Origin: an uncultured Paracoccaceae bacterium
Lineage (GTDB): Bacteria > Pseudomonadota > Alphaproteobacteria > Rhodobacterales > Rhodobacteraceae
Reading direction: 5' to 3'
Length of the DNA: 64,000 nt
Assembly: GCA_947503765.1 (NCBI GenBank)
Contig: CANNFA010000005.1
Coordinates: 1-64,000, forward strand
This document shows positions 35,493-43,995 of the stretch, in pieces (the stretch's first letter is position 1; each line of letters begins with the position of its first letter). A model generated the notes under the pieces. It was not told where the DNA came from, did not search any database, and worked only from the letters and a program-made list of their open reading frames with translations. Position numbers and translations under genes: made by a program.

Positions 35493-36467
35493 ATGCTCGG
35501 CTATCTCATACGCAGGCTGGCCCAGGCGGCTGTCGTGGTCCTTGCCATGTCGGTGATCGTCTTCGTCGGCGTCTATGCCATCGGCAACCCGATCGACGTG
35601 CTGATCGACCCCGGCGCCACCCAGGAAATCCGCGAAAAGCTGATCGCCCAGTACGGGCTGGATCAACCGCTGTGGCGGCAGTATTTCACCTTCATCGCCA
35701 ATGTCGCGCAGGGCGACATGGGCACCTCGATGGTCTACAACATCCCGGTCGTGGACCTCGTGTTCTCGCGCCTGCCGGCCACGCTGGAGCTGGTCTTCGT
35801 GTCGGTCTGCATCGCCACGCTGATCGGCATTCCCGCCGGGCTCTATGCCGGTTACCGGCCGAACGGCGTCGCGGCGAAACTGATCATGGCGCTGTCGGTG
35901 CTGGGCTTCTCGGTGCCGACCTTCTGGATCGGGATGCTGCTGATCATGGCCTTCGCGGTCAACCTCGGGATCCTGCCTTCGGGCGGGCGCGGCGATGTCG
36001 GCAGTTTCCTCGGCATCAACACCTCGCTCGCCACGCTCGACGGCTGGAGCCATGTGATCCTGCCGGCGATCAACCTGTCGCTGTTCAAGATGGGCCTGCT
36101 GATCCGCCTGACCCGCGCCGGCATGGTCGAGGCGATGCGCACCGACTACGTCCGCTTCGCCCGCGCCCAGGGCCTGACCGAGCGCGAGATCGTGTTCAGC
36201 CATGTCCTGCGCAACATCTCGATCCCGATCGTCACCGTCTTCGGGCTTGAACTCGGCTCCACCCTCGCCTTCGCGGTCGTGACCGAAAGCGTGTTCACCT
36301 GGCCCGGCGTCGGCAAGCTGATCATCGATTCGATCCTGCAACTCGACCGGCCGGTGATGGTCACATACCTGGTGCTGGTGGTGATCCTGTTCGTGCTGAT
36401 CAACCTGACCGTCGACCTGATCTATGCCCGGCTCGACCCGCGCGTGCGCCTGAAAGGAGGGTCGTGA
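35493..36467 (+). CDS. Peptide ABC importer permease, DppB/OppB type
   Basis: Inner-membrane permease, 324 aa, with six hydrophobic segments and the family segments MLGYLIRRLAQAAVVVLAMS at the N-terminus, LDQPLWRQYFTF, and the EAA loop FARAQGLTEREIVFSHVLRN. The ATG start follows AAAGGGACGAC; the upstream in-frame extension reads back into the hairpin. Its stop overlaps the second permease start (TGATG). Confidence 0.92.
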   Translation: MLGYLIRRLAQAAVVVLAMSVIVFVGVYAIGNPIDVLIDPGATQEIREKLIAQYGLDQPLWRQYFTFIANVAQGDMGTSMVYNIPVVDLVFSRLPATLELVFVSVCIATLIGIPAGLYAGYRPNGVAAKLIMALSVLGFSVPTFWIGMLLIMAFAVNLGILPSGGRGDVGSFLGINTSLATLDGWSHVILPAINLSLFKMGLLIRLTRAGMVEAMRTDYVRFARAQGLTEREIVFSHVLRNISIPIVTVFGLELGSTLAFAVVTESVFTWPGVGKLIIDSILQLDRPVMVTYLVLVVILFVLINLTVDLIYARLDPRVRLKGGS

Positions 36468-37405
36468 TGCCCGACACCCTGACCCCCGGCGGCACCGCGT
36501 CCGCCACGCCCTCGGCCGCGCCGACCCGCACCCGCGCGTCGCGGCTGCGCGACTTCTGGTCGGACTTCGGCCGCTCGCCCGTCGCCCTCGTGTCGCTGGC
36601 GGTGATCGCGGTGCTGGCCTTCGTGTCCTTCGGCGCGCCCTGGGTGACGCCGCAGGATCCCTACGACATGGCCAATCTCGACTGGATGGACGCCTTCCTG
36701 CGGCCCGGCACCGTCGGCTCGGGCGGGTACACCCACTGGCTGGGCACCGACAATGCCGGGCGCGACATGCTGTCGGCGATCTTCTACGGGCTGCGCACCA
36801 GCTTCGTCATCGGGCTCAGCGCCGGGGCGCTGGCGCTGATGGTGGGGATCACCGTCGGCCTGACGGCGGCCTATTTCGGCGGCCGGACAGAGGCGCTGCT
36901 GATGCGCATCGTCGATCTGCAACTGTCGATGCCGGCGATCCTCTTGGCGCTGGTGCTGGTGGCGATGCTGGGCCAGGGCGTGGCGCAGATCATCCTGGCG
37001 CTGGTCGTCGCGCAATACGCCTATTTCGCGCGCACCACCCACGGCACCGCCACGGTGGAACGCGGCAAGGATTATATCGAGGCCGCACGCTCCACCCCGC
37101 TGCCGACATGGCGGGTGCTGCTGCGCCACCTGCTGCCCAACGTGCTGCCGCCGCTGATCGTCGTGGCCACGGTGCAGGTCGCCGCGGCCATCGCGCTCGA
37201 GGCGACGCTGTCCTTTCTCGGCGTCGGCCTGCCGCTGACCGAACCCTCGCTCGGCTCGCTGATCTCGAACGGGTTCAAGTACATCCACACCGACCGCACC
37301 TGGCTGTCGATCTATCCCGGCCTGTTCCTGATGGTCACGGTGGTGGCCATCAACCTCGTCGGCGACCGGGTGCGCCACGTTCTCGACCCGAGGAACCAGC
37401 GATGA
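36467..37405 (+). CDS. Peptide ABC importer permease, DppC/OppC type
   Basis: Inner-membrane permease, 312 aa, with a soluble N-terminal tail, then six hydrophobic segments. The family segments HWLGTDNAGRDMLSAIFYG and the EAA loop IEAARSTPLPTWRVLLRHLLPN are present. The ATG start is preceded by AAAGGAGG; a GTG three bases upstream is an alternative. Its stop overlaps the ATPase start (ATGA). Confidence 0.92.
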   Translation: MPDTLTPGGTASATPSAAPTRTRASRLRDFWSDFGRSPVALVSLAVIAVLAFVSFGAPWVTPQDPYDMANLDWMDAFLRPGTVGSGGYTHWLGTDNAGRDMLSAIFYGLRTSFVIGLSAGALALMVGITVGLTAAYFGGRTEALLMRIVDLQLSMPAILLALVLVAMLGQGVAQIILALVVAQYAYFARTTHGTATVERGKDYIEAARSTPLPTWRVLLRHLLPNVLPPLIVVATVQVAAAIALEATLSFLGVGLPLTEPSLGSLISNGFKYIHTDRTWLSIYPGLFLMVTVVAINLVGDRVRHVLDPRNQR

Positions 37406-38370
37406 ATGCAGCACTGGACGTCCGCGGCCTGACCACCCGCTTCGACACCCGCGGCGGCATGGTCACGGCGGTGAACGATGTCAGCTTCGCGGTCGAGCCG
37501 GGGCGCATCATGGGCCTTGTCGGCGAAAGCGGATCGGGCAAAAGCGTCACCGGCTTTTCCATCCTCGGGCTGATCGACGCGCCCGGAGAGATTTCGGCCG
37601 GCCAGGTGCTGGTCGACGGCACCGACCTGCGAACGCTGGCGCCCGACGCGCTGCGCCGGATGCGCGGGCGCCGCGTCGCCATGGTGTTCCAGGACCCGAT
37701 GATGACGCTGAACCCGGTGCTGCGGGTCGGCGACCAGATGGCGATGGCGGTGCGGGTGCACGACAACGTGTCCAAACGCGCCGCCTGGGACCGGGCGCGC
37801 GCCGCGCTCGACACGGTGGGCATCCCCGCCGCCGCCGAGCGTCTGCGCGCCTATCCGCACCAGCTTTCGGGCGGGATGCGCCAGCGCGTTGCGATCGCCA
37901 CCGCCCTGCTGCACCGGCCCTCGGTCATCATCGCGGACGAGCCGACGACCGCGCTCGACGTGTCGATCCAGGGCCAGATCCTGGCCGAGGTGCGCCGCCT
38001 TGCCGACGAGACCGGCACCGCCATCGTCTGGGTCACGCATGACCTTGCCGTGGTGTCCAGCCTCGCCGACGACATCTGCGTGATGTATGCCGGGCGCATC
38101 GTCGAAAGCGGCACCGCCGAACAGGTGATCGGCGCGCCGCGCCATCCCTACACGCGCGGGCTGATCGACAGCGTGCCCTCGCTGCACCCGCCGGGCCAGC
38201 CGCTGCCGCAGATCCCCGGATCGACGCCGCAGCTGGTGAACCTGCCCTCGGGCTGCCCGTTCCGCCCGCGCTGCCCGCGCGCCACCGAGATCTGCGCGAC
38301 CGATCCGCCGCTGTCGGGCACCGATCACCCGGCGCTCTGCCACCACCCCCTGACGGAGGCGCCCGCATGA
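37402..38370 (+). CDS. Peptide ABC importer ATPase, DppD/OppD type
   Basis: Cytoplasmic ATPase, 322 aa, with Walker A GESGSGKS near residue 40, signature LSGGMRQRV, Walker B VIIADEPTTALD and the C-terminal oligopeptide-transporter extension GCPFRPRCPRA, in which cysteines bind an iron-sulfur cluster in some homologues. It pairs with the OppF-type gene downstream; the two overlap by four bases. Confidence 0.93.
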   Translation: MNAALDVRGLTTRFDTRGGMVTAVNDVSFAVEPGRIMGLVGESGSGKSVTGFSILGLIDAPGEISAGQVLVDGTDLRTLAPDALRRMRGRRVAMVFQDPMMTLNPVLRVGDQMAMAVRVHDNVSKRAAWDRARAALDTVGIPAAAERLRAYPHQLSGGMRQRVAIATALLHRPSVIIADEPTTALDVSIQGQILAEVRRLADETGTAIVWVTHDLAVVSSLADDICVMYAGRIVESGTAEQVIGAPRHPYTRGLIDSVPSLHPPGQPLPQIPGSTPQLVNLPSGCPFRPRCPRATEICATDPPLSGTDHPALCHHPLTEAPA

Positions 38371-39380
38371 CCCTTCTGAGCGTAAGCGGCGTGTCGAAAC
38401 GGTTCTCGCGCAAGCCCGGCATCCTGGGCCGCGCCCTCGACCGGATCACCGGGGAAAGCTCGGCGCAGACCGTCCACGCCCTGACGGGCATCGACATCGC
38501 GGTGCCGCGCGGCGAGGTGCTGGGCCTTGTCGGCGAATCGGGCTGCGGGAAATCCACGCTGGGCCGGATCGTGTCGGGCATCTACACCCCGTCGGACGGC
38601 AGCGTGACGCTGAACGGCAAGCCGGTGGCGCGGATGCGCGGCGGCAACGTGCAGAAACTGACCACCGCCGTGCAGATGATCCACCAGGATCCCTTTGCCA
38701 GCCTCGATCCGCGCATGAAGGTGGGCGAGACGATTTCCGAAGGGCCGCGCCTGCACGGGCTCTGGTCCGCGTCCGAGGCGCAAGGCAAGGTGCGCGACCT
38801 GCTGGAACAGGTCGGACTGGAAGGCGCCTATGCGAACCGGCTGCCGCACCAGTTCTCGGGCGGCCAGCGGCAGCGCATCGCCATCGCCCGCGCCCTGGCG
38901 ATGGAGCCGGAGCTTCTGGTGCTGGACGAGGCCGTGGCGTCCCTCGACGTGTCGATCCAGGCGCAGGTTCTGAACCTGTTCATGGAACTGCGCCAGCGGC
39001 TGAACCTGACGGCGCTGTTCATCAGCCACGACCTGTCCGTGGTGCGCCATGTCTGCGACCGCGTGGCGATCATGTATCTGGGCCGCGTCGTCGAACTGGC
39101 CAGCGCCGCCGATCTCTACGACGCGCCGCAGCACCCCTATACCAAGGCGCTGTTCGCCTCGGTCCCGACGCTGGGCACCGGCCGCGCCGCCTTCCAGCCG
39201 ATCGAGGGGGAAATCCCCTCGCCGCTGGACCCGCCGCCGGGCTGCGCCTTTCACCCGCGCTGTCCCTTCGCCGGCCCGCGCTGCCGCGCCGAGGTGCCGG
39301 CCCTGAAACCCGCGCCGACCGGGGTGGTGGCCTGCCACCTCAACGACGGCGGAACCGAGCTTGGAAAGACCGCCGCATGA
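38367..39380 (+). CDS. Peptide ABC importer ATPase, DppF/OppF type
   Basis: Second cytoplasmic ATPase of the importer, 337 aa. Walker A GESGCGKST, signature FSGGQRQRI and Walker B LLVLDEAVASLDVS are present, with the C-terminal GCAFHPRCPFA extension. The A of the usual DEP in Walker B (here DEA) is common in OppF-type proteins. The stop overlaps the carboxypeptidase start (ATGA), so the peptidase is made with the importer. Confidence 0.93.
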   Translation: MTLLSVSGVSKRFSRKPGILGRALDRITGESSAQTVHALTGIDIAVPRGEVLGLVGESGCGKSTLGRIVSGIYTPSDGSVTLNGKPVARMRGGNVQKLTTAVQMIHQDPFASLDPRMKVGETISEGPRLHGLWSASEAQGKVRDLLEQVGLEGAYANRLPHQFSGGQRQRIAIARALAMEPELLVLDEAVASLDVSIQAQVLNLFMELRQRLNLTALFISHDLSVVRHVCDRVAIMYLGRVVELASAADLYDAPQHPYTKALFASVPTLGTGRAAFQPIEGEIPSPLDPPPGCAFHPRCPFAGPRCRAEVPALKPAPTGVVACHLNDGGTELGKTAA

Positions 39381-40873
39381 CCGACCCGATTGCCGATTTC
39401 GCCGCCCGCGCCGGGCGGATCAACGACGTGCTTTGCGCGGTGAACGGGCTGCAATGGGATGCCCGCGTGATGATGCCCGCGGGCGGCGCCGAAACCCGCG
39501 GCGCGCAGATCGCCACGCTCAAGGGGCTGGCGCGCGAGATGATCCTCGATGCCGGCGCCGCCGCCGAGGCCGCGCTTGCCGCCGCGCGCACCGACGCGGA
39601 CCGCCGCGCCGCGCAGGACATGCTGGACGCCCGCGCCTATCACGCGCGCATCCCCGGCGCCCTTCTGCGCGCGCAGGCCGAGCAATCGGCCACCGCAAAC
39701 GCCGCCTGGGCCGCCGCGCGCGAAGCGGCCGATTTCGCGCTGTTCCGCCCGCACCTGGAACGCGCCGTCGATCTGGCGCGGCAGGTCGCCGATGCGCTGG
39801 GATACGCGGATCACCCCTATGACGCGATGGTGGACGTGTTCGAGCCGGGCGAAACCTCGGCCTCGCTCTCGGCGCTGTTCGGCCGGCTGCGCGGCGGCAT
39901 CAAGCCGATCCTCGACACCGCCCTCGGCCGGCCCGCCCCGCGCCGCGACTTCCTGCACCGGCATTATCCCGTGGACCGGCAGCAGGCGTGGTGCCGCGGC
40001 ATCGCCGCCGCCATGGGCTACGATTTCACGCGCGGGCGGCTCGACCCCACGGCCCACCCGTTCGAGATCAGCCAGACCCGCAACGACGTGCGCATCACCA
40101 CCCGCTGGCGGCCCGACTACCTGCCGATGGCGATCTTCGGCACGCTGCACGAGGTCGGCCACGCGCTGTACGAGATGGGGGTGGACCCCGCGCTGACCCG
40201 CACCGTCCATGCCACCGACCTCAAGGGGCTATACGCCGTGGGCGGCACCAGCTTCGGGATGCACGAAAGCCAGTCGCGCCTGATCGAGAACCATGTCGGC
40301 CGCGCCCCCGAATTCTGGGCGCAGCACTTCGCCAGCCTGCGGGATGCCTTCCCCGATCAGCTTGGCGACGTGTCCGAGGCCGAGTGGGTCGCGGCGATCA
40401 ACGGCGTGCGCCCCGGCTTCATCCGCATCGAGGCCGACGAGCTGACCTACGATCTGCACATCATGCTGCGGGTGCGTATCGAGATGGCGCTTCTGGGCGG
40501 GACGCTCAAGGTCGCGGACATCCCCGAGGCGTGGAATGCCGCGATCAAGGACGATCTGGGTCTCGACGTGCCCGATGACGGGGTCGGCTGCTTGCAGGAT
40601 GTACACTGGTCGCACAATTACTTCGGCAGCTTTCCGACCTACACGATCGGCAACGTCACCGCCGCGCGTCTGTTCGCGCATCTGCGCGGCGAGCCGGAGG
40701 TGCGCGCCGGGCTGGACAGCGGCGATTACGCCCCCCTGCGCGGCGCGCTGGAAACCCTCGTCTGGCGCCACGGCCGCAGCCGCAGCCGGGCCGAGATCAT
40801 GGCCGCCCTGCCCGCCGATCCCGCGCCGGAAGCGGCGTATCTGGACCACCTGCGCGCGCGCTTCGCCGGCTGA
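39377..40873 (+). CDS. Carboxypeptidase Taq family (M32) metallocarboxypeptidase
   Basis: Cytoplasmic metallocarboxypeptidase, 498 aa, the standard M32 length. The zinc motif HEVGH is at residues 258-262, and the third ligand glutamate lies in HESQSR at 296-301; DYLPMAIFGTLHEVGHALYE, cited here by HEVGHALYE, and TSFGMHES are family signatures. It would remove C-terminal residues from peptides imported by the coupled ABC system. The gene ends three bases before the convergent lipoate-ligase gene. Confidence 0.94.
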   Translation: MTDPIADFAARAGRINDVLCAVNGLQWDARVMMPAGGAETRGAQIATLKGLAREMILDAGAAAEAALAAARTDADRRAAQDMLDARAYHARIPGALLRAQAEQSATANAAWAAAREAADFALFRPHLERAVDLARQVADALGYADHPYDAMVDVFEPGETSASLSALFGRLRGGIKPILDTALGRPAPRRDFLHRHYPVDRQQAWCRGIAAAMGYDFTRGRLDPTAHPFEISQTRNDVRITTRWRPDYLPMAIFGTLHEVGHALYEMGVDPALTRTVHATDLKGLYAVGGTSFGMHESQSRLIENHVGRAPEFWAQHFASLRDAFPDQLGDVSEAEWVAAINGVRPGFIRIEADELTYDLHIMLRVRIEMALLGGTLKVADIPEAWNAAIKDDLGLDVPDDGVGCLQDVHWSHNYFGSFPTYTIGNVTAARLFAHLRGEPEVRAGLDSGDYAPLRGALETLVWRHGRSRSRAEIMAALPADPAPEAAYLDHLRARFAG

Positions 40874-40876
40874 GCG

Positions 40877-41563
40877 TCAGGCCAGCTGCCGCGACAGGCA
40901 GCGCACGAAATCCTCGGCCGCGCCCGCGCGCAGATCGGCCAGCGCGACATGCGCGCCCGCCGCGATCCGCCGGTCGATGCCGCAATCGGCGTAGAAGGTG
41001 TTGAGCGCGTCCACCGCGCCCGCATCCGGCCCGTCCAGCAGCATCAGCGCATGGGCCTGCACCGCGTGCCCGCCCGGCATCGGCCGCCAGCGCTGCGCTG
41101 TGCCGGCGAACTTGCGCCCGCCGATGGCCACGTTGAACCGCCCGTCGCAGAACGCGCCGTCCACCGGCGCATGGCTTGCCGCCTGTCCCAGCGCGGCCAG
41201 CGCCGCGACGATCGGCGCGGTCAGCCGCAGATAGGCCGCGTCCAGCATGTGCCCGTCCGTCTTCGGCTGCATGAAGACCAGCGTCAGGTTCAGAACCCCC
41301 GGCCCCTGCGGCACCACGTCGCCGCCCGTCGCGCGCAGATGCACGGGCCAGCCCGCGCCCGCCGCCCGCGCACACGCCGCGTCGAAACCGGGCCGGCTGC
41401 GCATCGCGGCGGGCACCGCCAGCGCCCGCTCGCATTGCCACAGCAGCGCGGCCGAACCCGCGCGCCCCGATGCCACGTCGGCAAGGCGCGCGGCCTCCCA
41501 GTCCAGGGCGTCGGCCAAGGCCATGTCCCGGACCGGGCCGCCCTGCGGCGGCGCAGATGTCAC
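40877..41563 (-). CDS. Lipoate-protein ligase family protein (LplA-like)
   Basis: Biotin/lipoate A/B ligase fold, 228 aa; expected to attach lipoate (or octanoate) to a lipoyl-domain lysine. The active-site segment is LRATGGDVVPQGPGVLNLTL (Arg77, Gly80, Gly81), with Pro-Gln at 85-86 where classical LplA has His; the acyl-adenylate-binding lysine is Lys151 in GRKFAGTAQRW. The ATG overlaps the lipoyl-protein stop (ATGA), so ligase and its likely substrate are co-translated. It lacks the C-terminal domain of longer LplA proteins. Function as a dedicated ligase is inferred. Confidence 0.85.
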   Translation of the reverse strand: MTSAPPQGGPVRDMALADALDWEAARLADVASGRAGSAALLWQCERALAVPAAMRSRPGFDAACARAAGAGWPVHLRATGGDVVPQGPGVLNLTLVFMQPKTDGHMLDAAYLRLTAPIVAALAALGQAASHAPVDGAFCDGRFNVAIGGRKFAGTAQRWRPMPGGHAVQAHALMLLDGPDAGAVDALNTFYADCGIDRRIAAGAHVALADLRAGAAEDFVRCLSRQLA

Positions 41564-41793
41564 CCGATGCGCCCGATCGTGTCGCCCTTCCTGACGATGG
41601 CATCGGCGGCCTGCGTGATGGTCAATGTGCCATCCGCGGGGGCCGTGACCTCGAACTGCGATTTCTCGACCATGATCTCGGCCAGCAGCGCACCCTGTTT
41701 CACCGCCTGCCCGTCAGAGGCGAGCCAGTTGGTGATCACCGCCTCCAGATCGCCCTCCCACAGATCGGTGGGAACCGTCACATCCGTCGCCAT
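41560..41793 (-). CDS. Free-standing lipoyl-domain protein
   Basis: A 77-aa protein that is a lipoyl/biotinyl domain and nothing more. The predicted lipoylated lysine is Lys44 in EIMVEKSQFEV, matching the beta-turn motif of E2 lipoyl domains, and the fold ends with TITQAADAIVRKGDTIG. E2 proteins normally continue with a subunit-binding domain and a catalytic acyltransferase domain; neither is present, and the stop codon is followed at once by the ligase gene. It lies six bases beyond the E1 beta stop. It probably serves as a swinging-arm carrier for the E1 encoded upstream. Confidence 0.88.
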   Translation of the reverse strand: MATDVTVPTDLWEGDLEAVITNWLASDGQAVKQGALLAEIMVEKSQFEVTAPADGTLTITQAADAIVRKGDTIGRIG

Positions 41794-41799
41794 GGCGCC

Positions 41800-42831
41800 C
41801 TACCCTTCCGCCTTCTGCATCGCGCGGTAGGCCGCGACGATCTTGTCGGCGTTGGGCAGGCAGAACTGCTCCATGTTGCGGGCATAGGGGATCGGCACAT
41901 CGGGAAAGGCGACACGCGCCGGCGCGGCCTTCAGCTTGCCGATATCGTGCTCGCAGACCGTGGCGATGATTTCCCCGGTGACCCCGTAGCTGTGGTAATC
42001 CTCGTCCACCACGATCAGCCGGCCGGTCTTGGCCACCGAGGCGCGCACCGTCTCGCGGTCCAGCGGCACCAGCGAGACAAGGTCCACCACCTCGGCGCTG
42101 ACCCCGTCCTCGGCCAGCTTGTCCGCCGCCTTCAGCGCGTTGTGAACGCCCATCGCCAGGCCGACCAGCGTCACGTCGCTGCCCTCGCGCACGACCTTGG
42201 CCTTGCCGATCTCGACGACGTAATCCTCCTCGGGGGTGTGGACCGTCGCGCCCGGCTCGGTGCCCAGCCAGCCCATGCCCTGAAGCCCCTTGTGGTACAT
42301 GTAGACCACCGGGTTGTCCTCGCGGATCGCCGCCGTCATCAGCCCCTTGGCGTCATAGGCGTTCGAGGGCGACACGACCTTCATGCCCGGCAGATGCGCG
42401 AAGGTGCCGTACAGGCACTGCGAATGCTGCCCCGCATCGGAATAGCCGCCCCCCGTCGAGGTCATCAGCACCATCGGCACGCTGGAATTGCCGCCCGAGA
42501 AATAGGTGTTCTTGGCCATCTGGTTGTAGATCGCGTCGAAACACACGCCGAAGAAATCGACGAACATCAATTCCACGACGGGGCGCATCCCGTCCATCGC
42601 GGCGCCGACCGCCGCGCTGATGAAGCCGGTTTCCGAAATCGGCGTGTCGCGCACCCGGTCCTTGCCGAATTCGTCGATCAGCCCGCGGGTATTGCCGAAG
42701 ATACCGCCGAAGGGGCCGATATCCTCGCCCATGACGAAGACGGACGGATCGCGCCGCATTTCCTGGGCCATTGCCTCTGCCATGGCGCGGGCGATGGTCA
42801 GGCGGCGTTCGTTGGTCTGTTGGTCAAGCAT
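41800..42831 (-). CDS. 2-oxoacid (acetoin/pyruvate-type) dehydrogenase E1 beta subunit
   Basis: Thiamine-diphosphate-dependent E1 component, beta chain, 343 aa. Typical segments are MGEDIGPFGG, RVRDTPISETGFISAAVGAA, MDGMRPVVELMFVDFFG, and GDWLGTEPG-like YKGLQGMGWLGTEPG near the centre. It would pair with the alpha subunit to decarboxylate a 2-oxoacid or acetoin and reductively acylate the lipoyl protein. Spacing to the alpha gene is 54 bases. Acetoin versus pyruvate or branched-chain substrates cannot be decided. Confidence 0.91.
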   Translation of the reverse strand: MLDQQTNERRLTIARAMAEAMAQEMRRDPSVFVMGEDIGPFGGIFGNTRGLIDEFGKDRVRDTPISETGFISAAVGAAMDGMRPVVELMFVDFFGVCFDAIYNQMAKNTYFSGGNSSVPMVLMTSTGGGYSDAGQHSQCLYGTFAHLPGMKVVSPSNAYDAKGLMTAAIREDNPVVYMYHKGLQGMGWLGTEPGATVHTPEEDYVVEIGKAKVVREGSDVTLVGLAMGVHNALKAADKLAEDGVSAEVVDLVSLVPLDRETVRASVAKTGRLIVVDEDYHSYGVTGEIIATVCEHDIGKLKAAPARVAFPDVPIPYARNMEQFCLPNADKIVAAYRAMQKAEG

Positions 42832-42885
42832 TGTTCGAATCCTTTCCTGCCGGGCCGCCCTGCCGGGTCGGCGCCGGGCGAAACC

Positions 42886-43872
42886 TCACACGAAGACGGC
42901 GGTCAGCGCGTCCTCGTCCCTGGCCGGGGCGCTGTCGCGGGCATAGCCGATGGCGTCCTCCACCTTTTCCCCGGCGGCCGTCTCGATCTTGTCCAGCTCG
43001 GCCTCGGTCGCGGTTCCGTCCGCGAGCAGCCGCGCGCGCATCTTCGGGATCGGGTCCTTTTCGAACAGCGCGTCCTTCTCGCCCTCGGGGCGGTATTGCT
43101 CGGCATCGCCCATGAAATGCCCCGCAAGGCGGTAGGTCTCGATCTCGATCAGGGTCGGCCCCTCACCGGCGCGGGCCCGCTCGATCGCCTGCCCCGCGAT
43201 GTCGAAGATCGCCTCGGGGTCGTTGCCGGGAATATGATGGCCGGGCATGCCGTAGCCCGCCGCGCGCACGTCGTTGCGCTCGACCGCCGTCGCCTCGGAT
43301 TTCGGCACCGAGATGCCCCAGGAATTGTCCTCGATCACGAACACCACCGGCAGTTTCCACACGCCGGCAAGGTTCAGCGCCTCGTGGAACGCGCCCTGGT
43401 TCGCCGCGCCCTCGCCCAGAAAGGCGACGGCAACGCCCGGCTTGCCCTGCATCTTGCGCGACAGCGCCGCGCCGCAGGCCGGCCCGCAGCTCTCGCCGAT
43501 GATCCCCGAGCAGGAGAAGTTCACGTCCGCGTCGAAGATGTGCATGTGCCCGCCGCGCCCGCCGGACAGGCCGGTGGACTTGCCGAAGATCTCGGCGGTC
43601 ATCCCGCGCAGATCGACACCCTTGGCGATCGCCTGGTGATGCGGCCGGTGGGTCGCGGTCACGATGTCCTCGTCGGTCAGATGCACGCAGACGCCGACGG
43701 CGCAGGGTTCCTGACCGTTCGACAGGTGCATCTCGCCGGGGATCGGGCCGTTCGCCATGTTGAAGGCCGGCGTCTTGCCCTCCATGTACACCTTCTCGAT
43801 GGCTTCCTCGAACCGGCGGCTGAGCACCATGTTCTCGTACATCCAGAGCAACTGATCCTTCGTCGGTTTCAT
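42886..43872 (-). CDS. 2-oxoacid (acetoin/pyruvate-type) dehydrogenase E1 alpha subunit
   Basis: Alpha chain of the same E1, 328 aa. The ThDP-binding motif runs from GEGAANQG at 153-160 to Asn183 (VIEDN), and the HRPHHQ segment at 75-80 holds the active-site histidines. GEG replaces the commoner GDG. The start MKPTKDQLLW is preferred over a six-residue upstream extension. A near-consensus FNR box lies 79-92 bases upstream, so the operon E1 alpha, E1 beta, lipoyl protein, lipoate ligase is probably induced at low oxygen. Confidence 0.91.
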   Translation of the reverse strand: MKPTKDQLLWMYENMVLSRRFEEAIEKVYMEGKTPAFNMANGPIPGEMHLSNGQEPCAVGVCVHLTDEDIVTATHRPHHQAIAKGVDLRGMTAEIFGKSTGLSGGRGGHMHIFDADVNFSCSGIIGESCGPACGAALSRKMQGKPGVAVAFLGEGAANQGAFHEALNLAGVWKLPVVFVIEDNSWGISVPKSEATAVERNDVRAAGYGMPGHHIPGNDPEAIFDIAGQAIERARAGEGPTLIEIETYRLAGHFMGDAEQYRPEGEKDALFEKDPIPKMRARLLADGTATEAELDKIETAAGEKVEDAIGYARDSAPARDEDALTAVFV

Positions 43873-43950
43873 GTAACTGGTCCTCCCCAAGGCAACTGAA
43901 ATGGCACCGCCAATGTGCCGTCACGCAAGCACGAGTCTCGTCCGGGCGCA

Positions 43951-43964
43951 TTGACCCGGATCAA
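43951..43964. promoter_or_regulatory. FNR/NNR-type box upstream of the E1 operon
   Basis: TTGACCCGGATCAA differs from the FNR consensus TTGAT-N4-ATCAA at one position. Its centre is about 85 bases upstream of the E1 alpha start, in the 123-bp gap after the nar accessory genes. No matching -10 was picked out with confidence. Confidence 0.65.
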
Positions 43965-43995
43965 CATGCCGGTTCTCGATCTCTGGAACCCGGCC

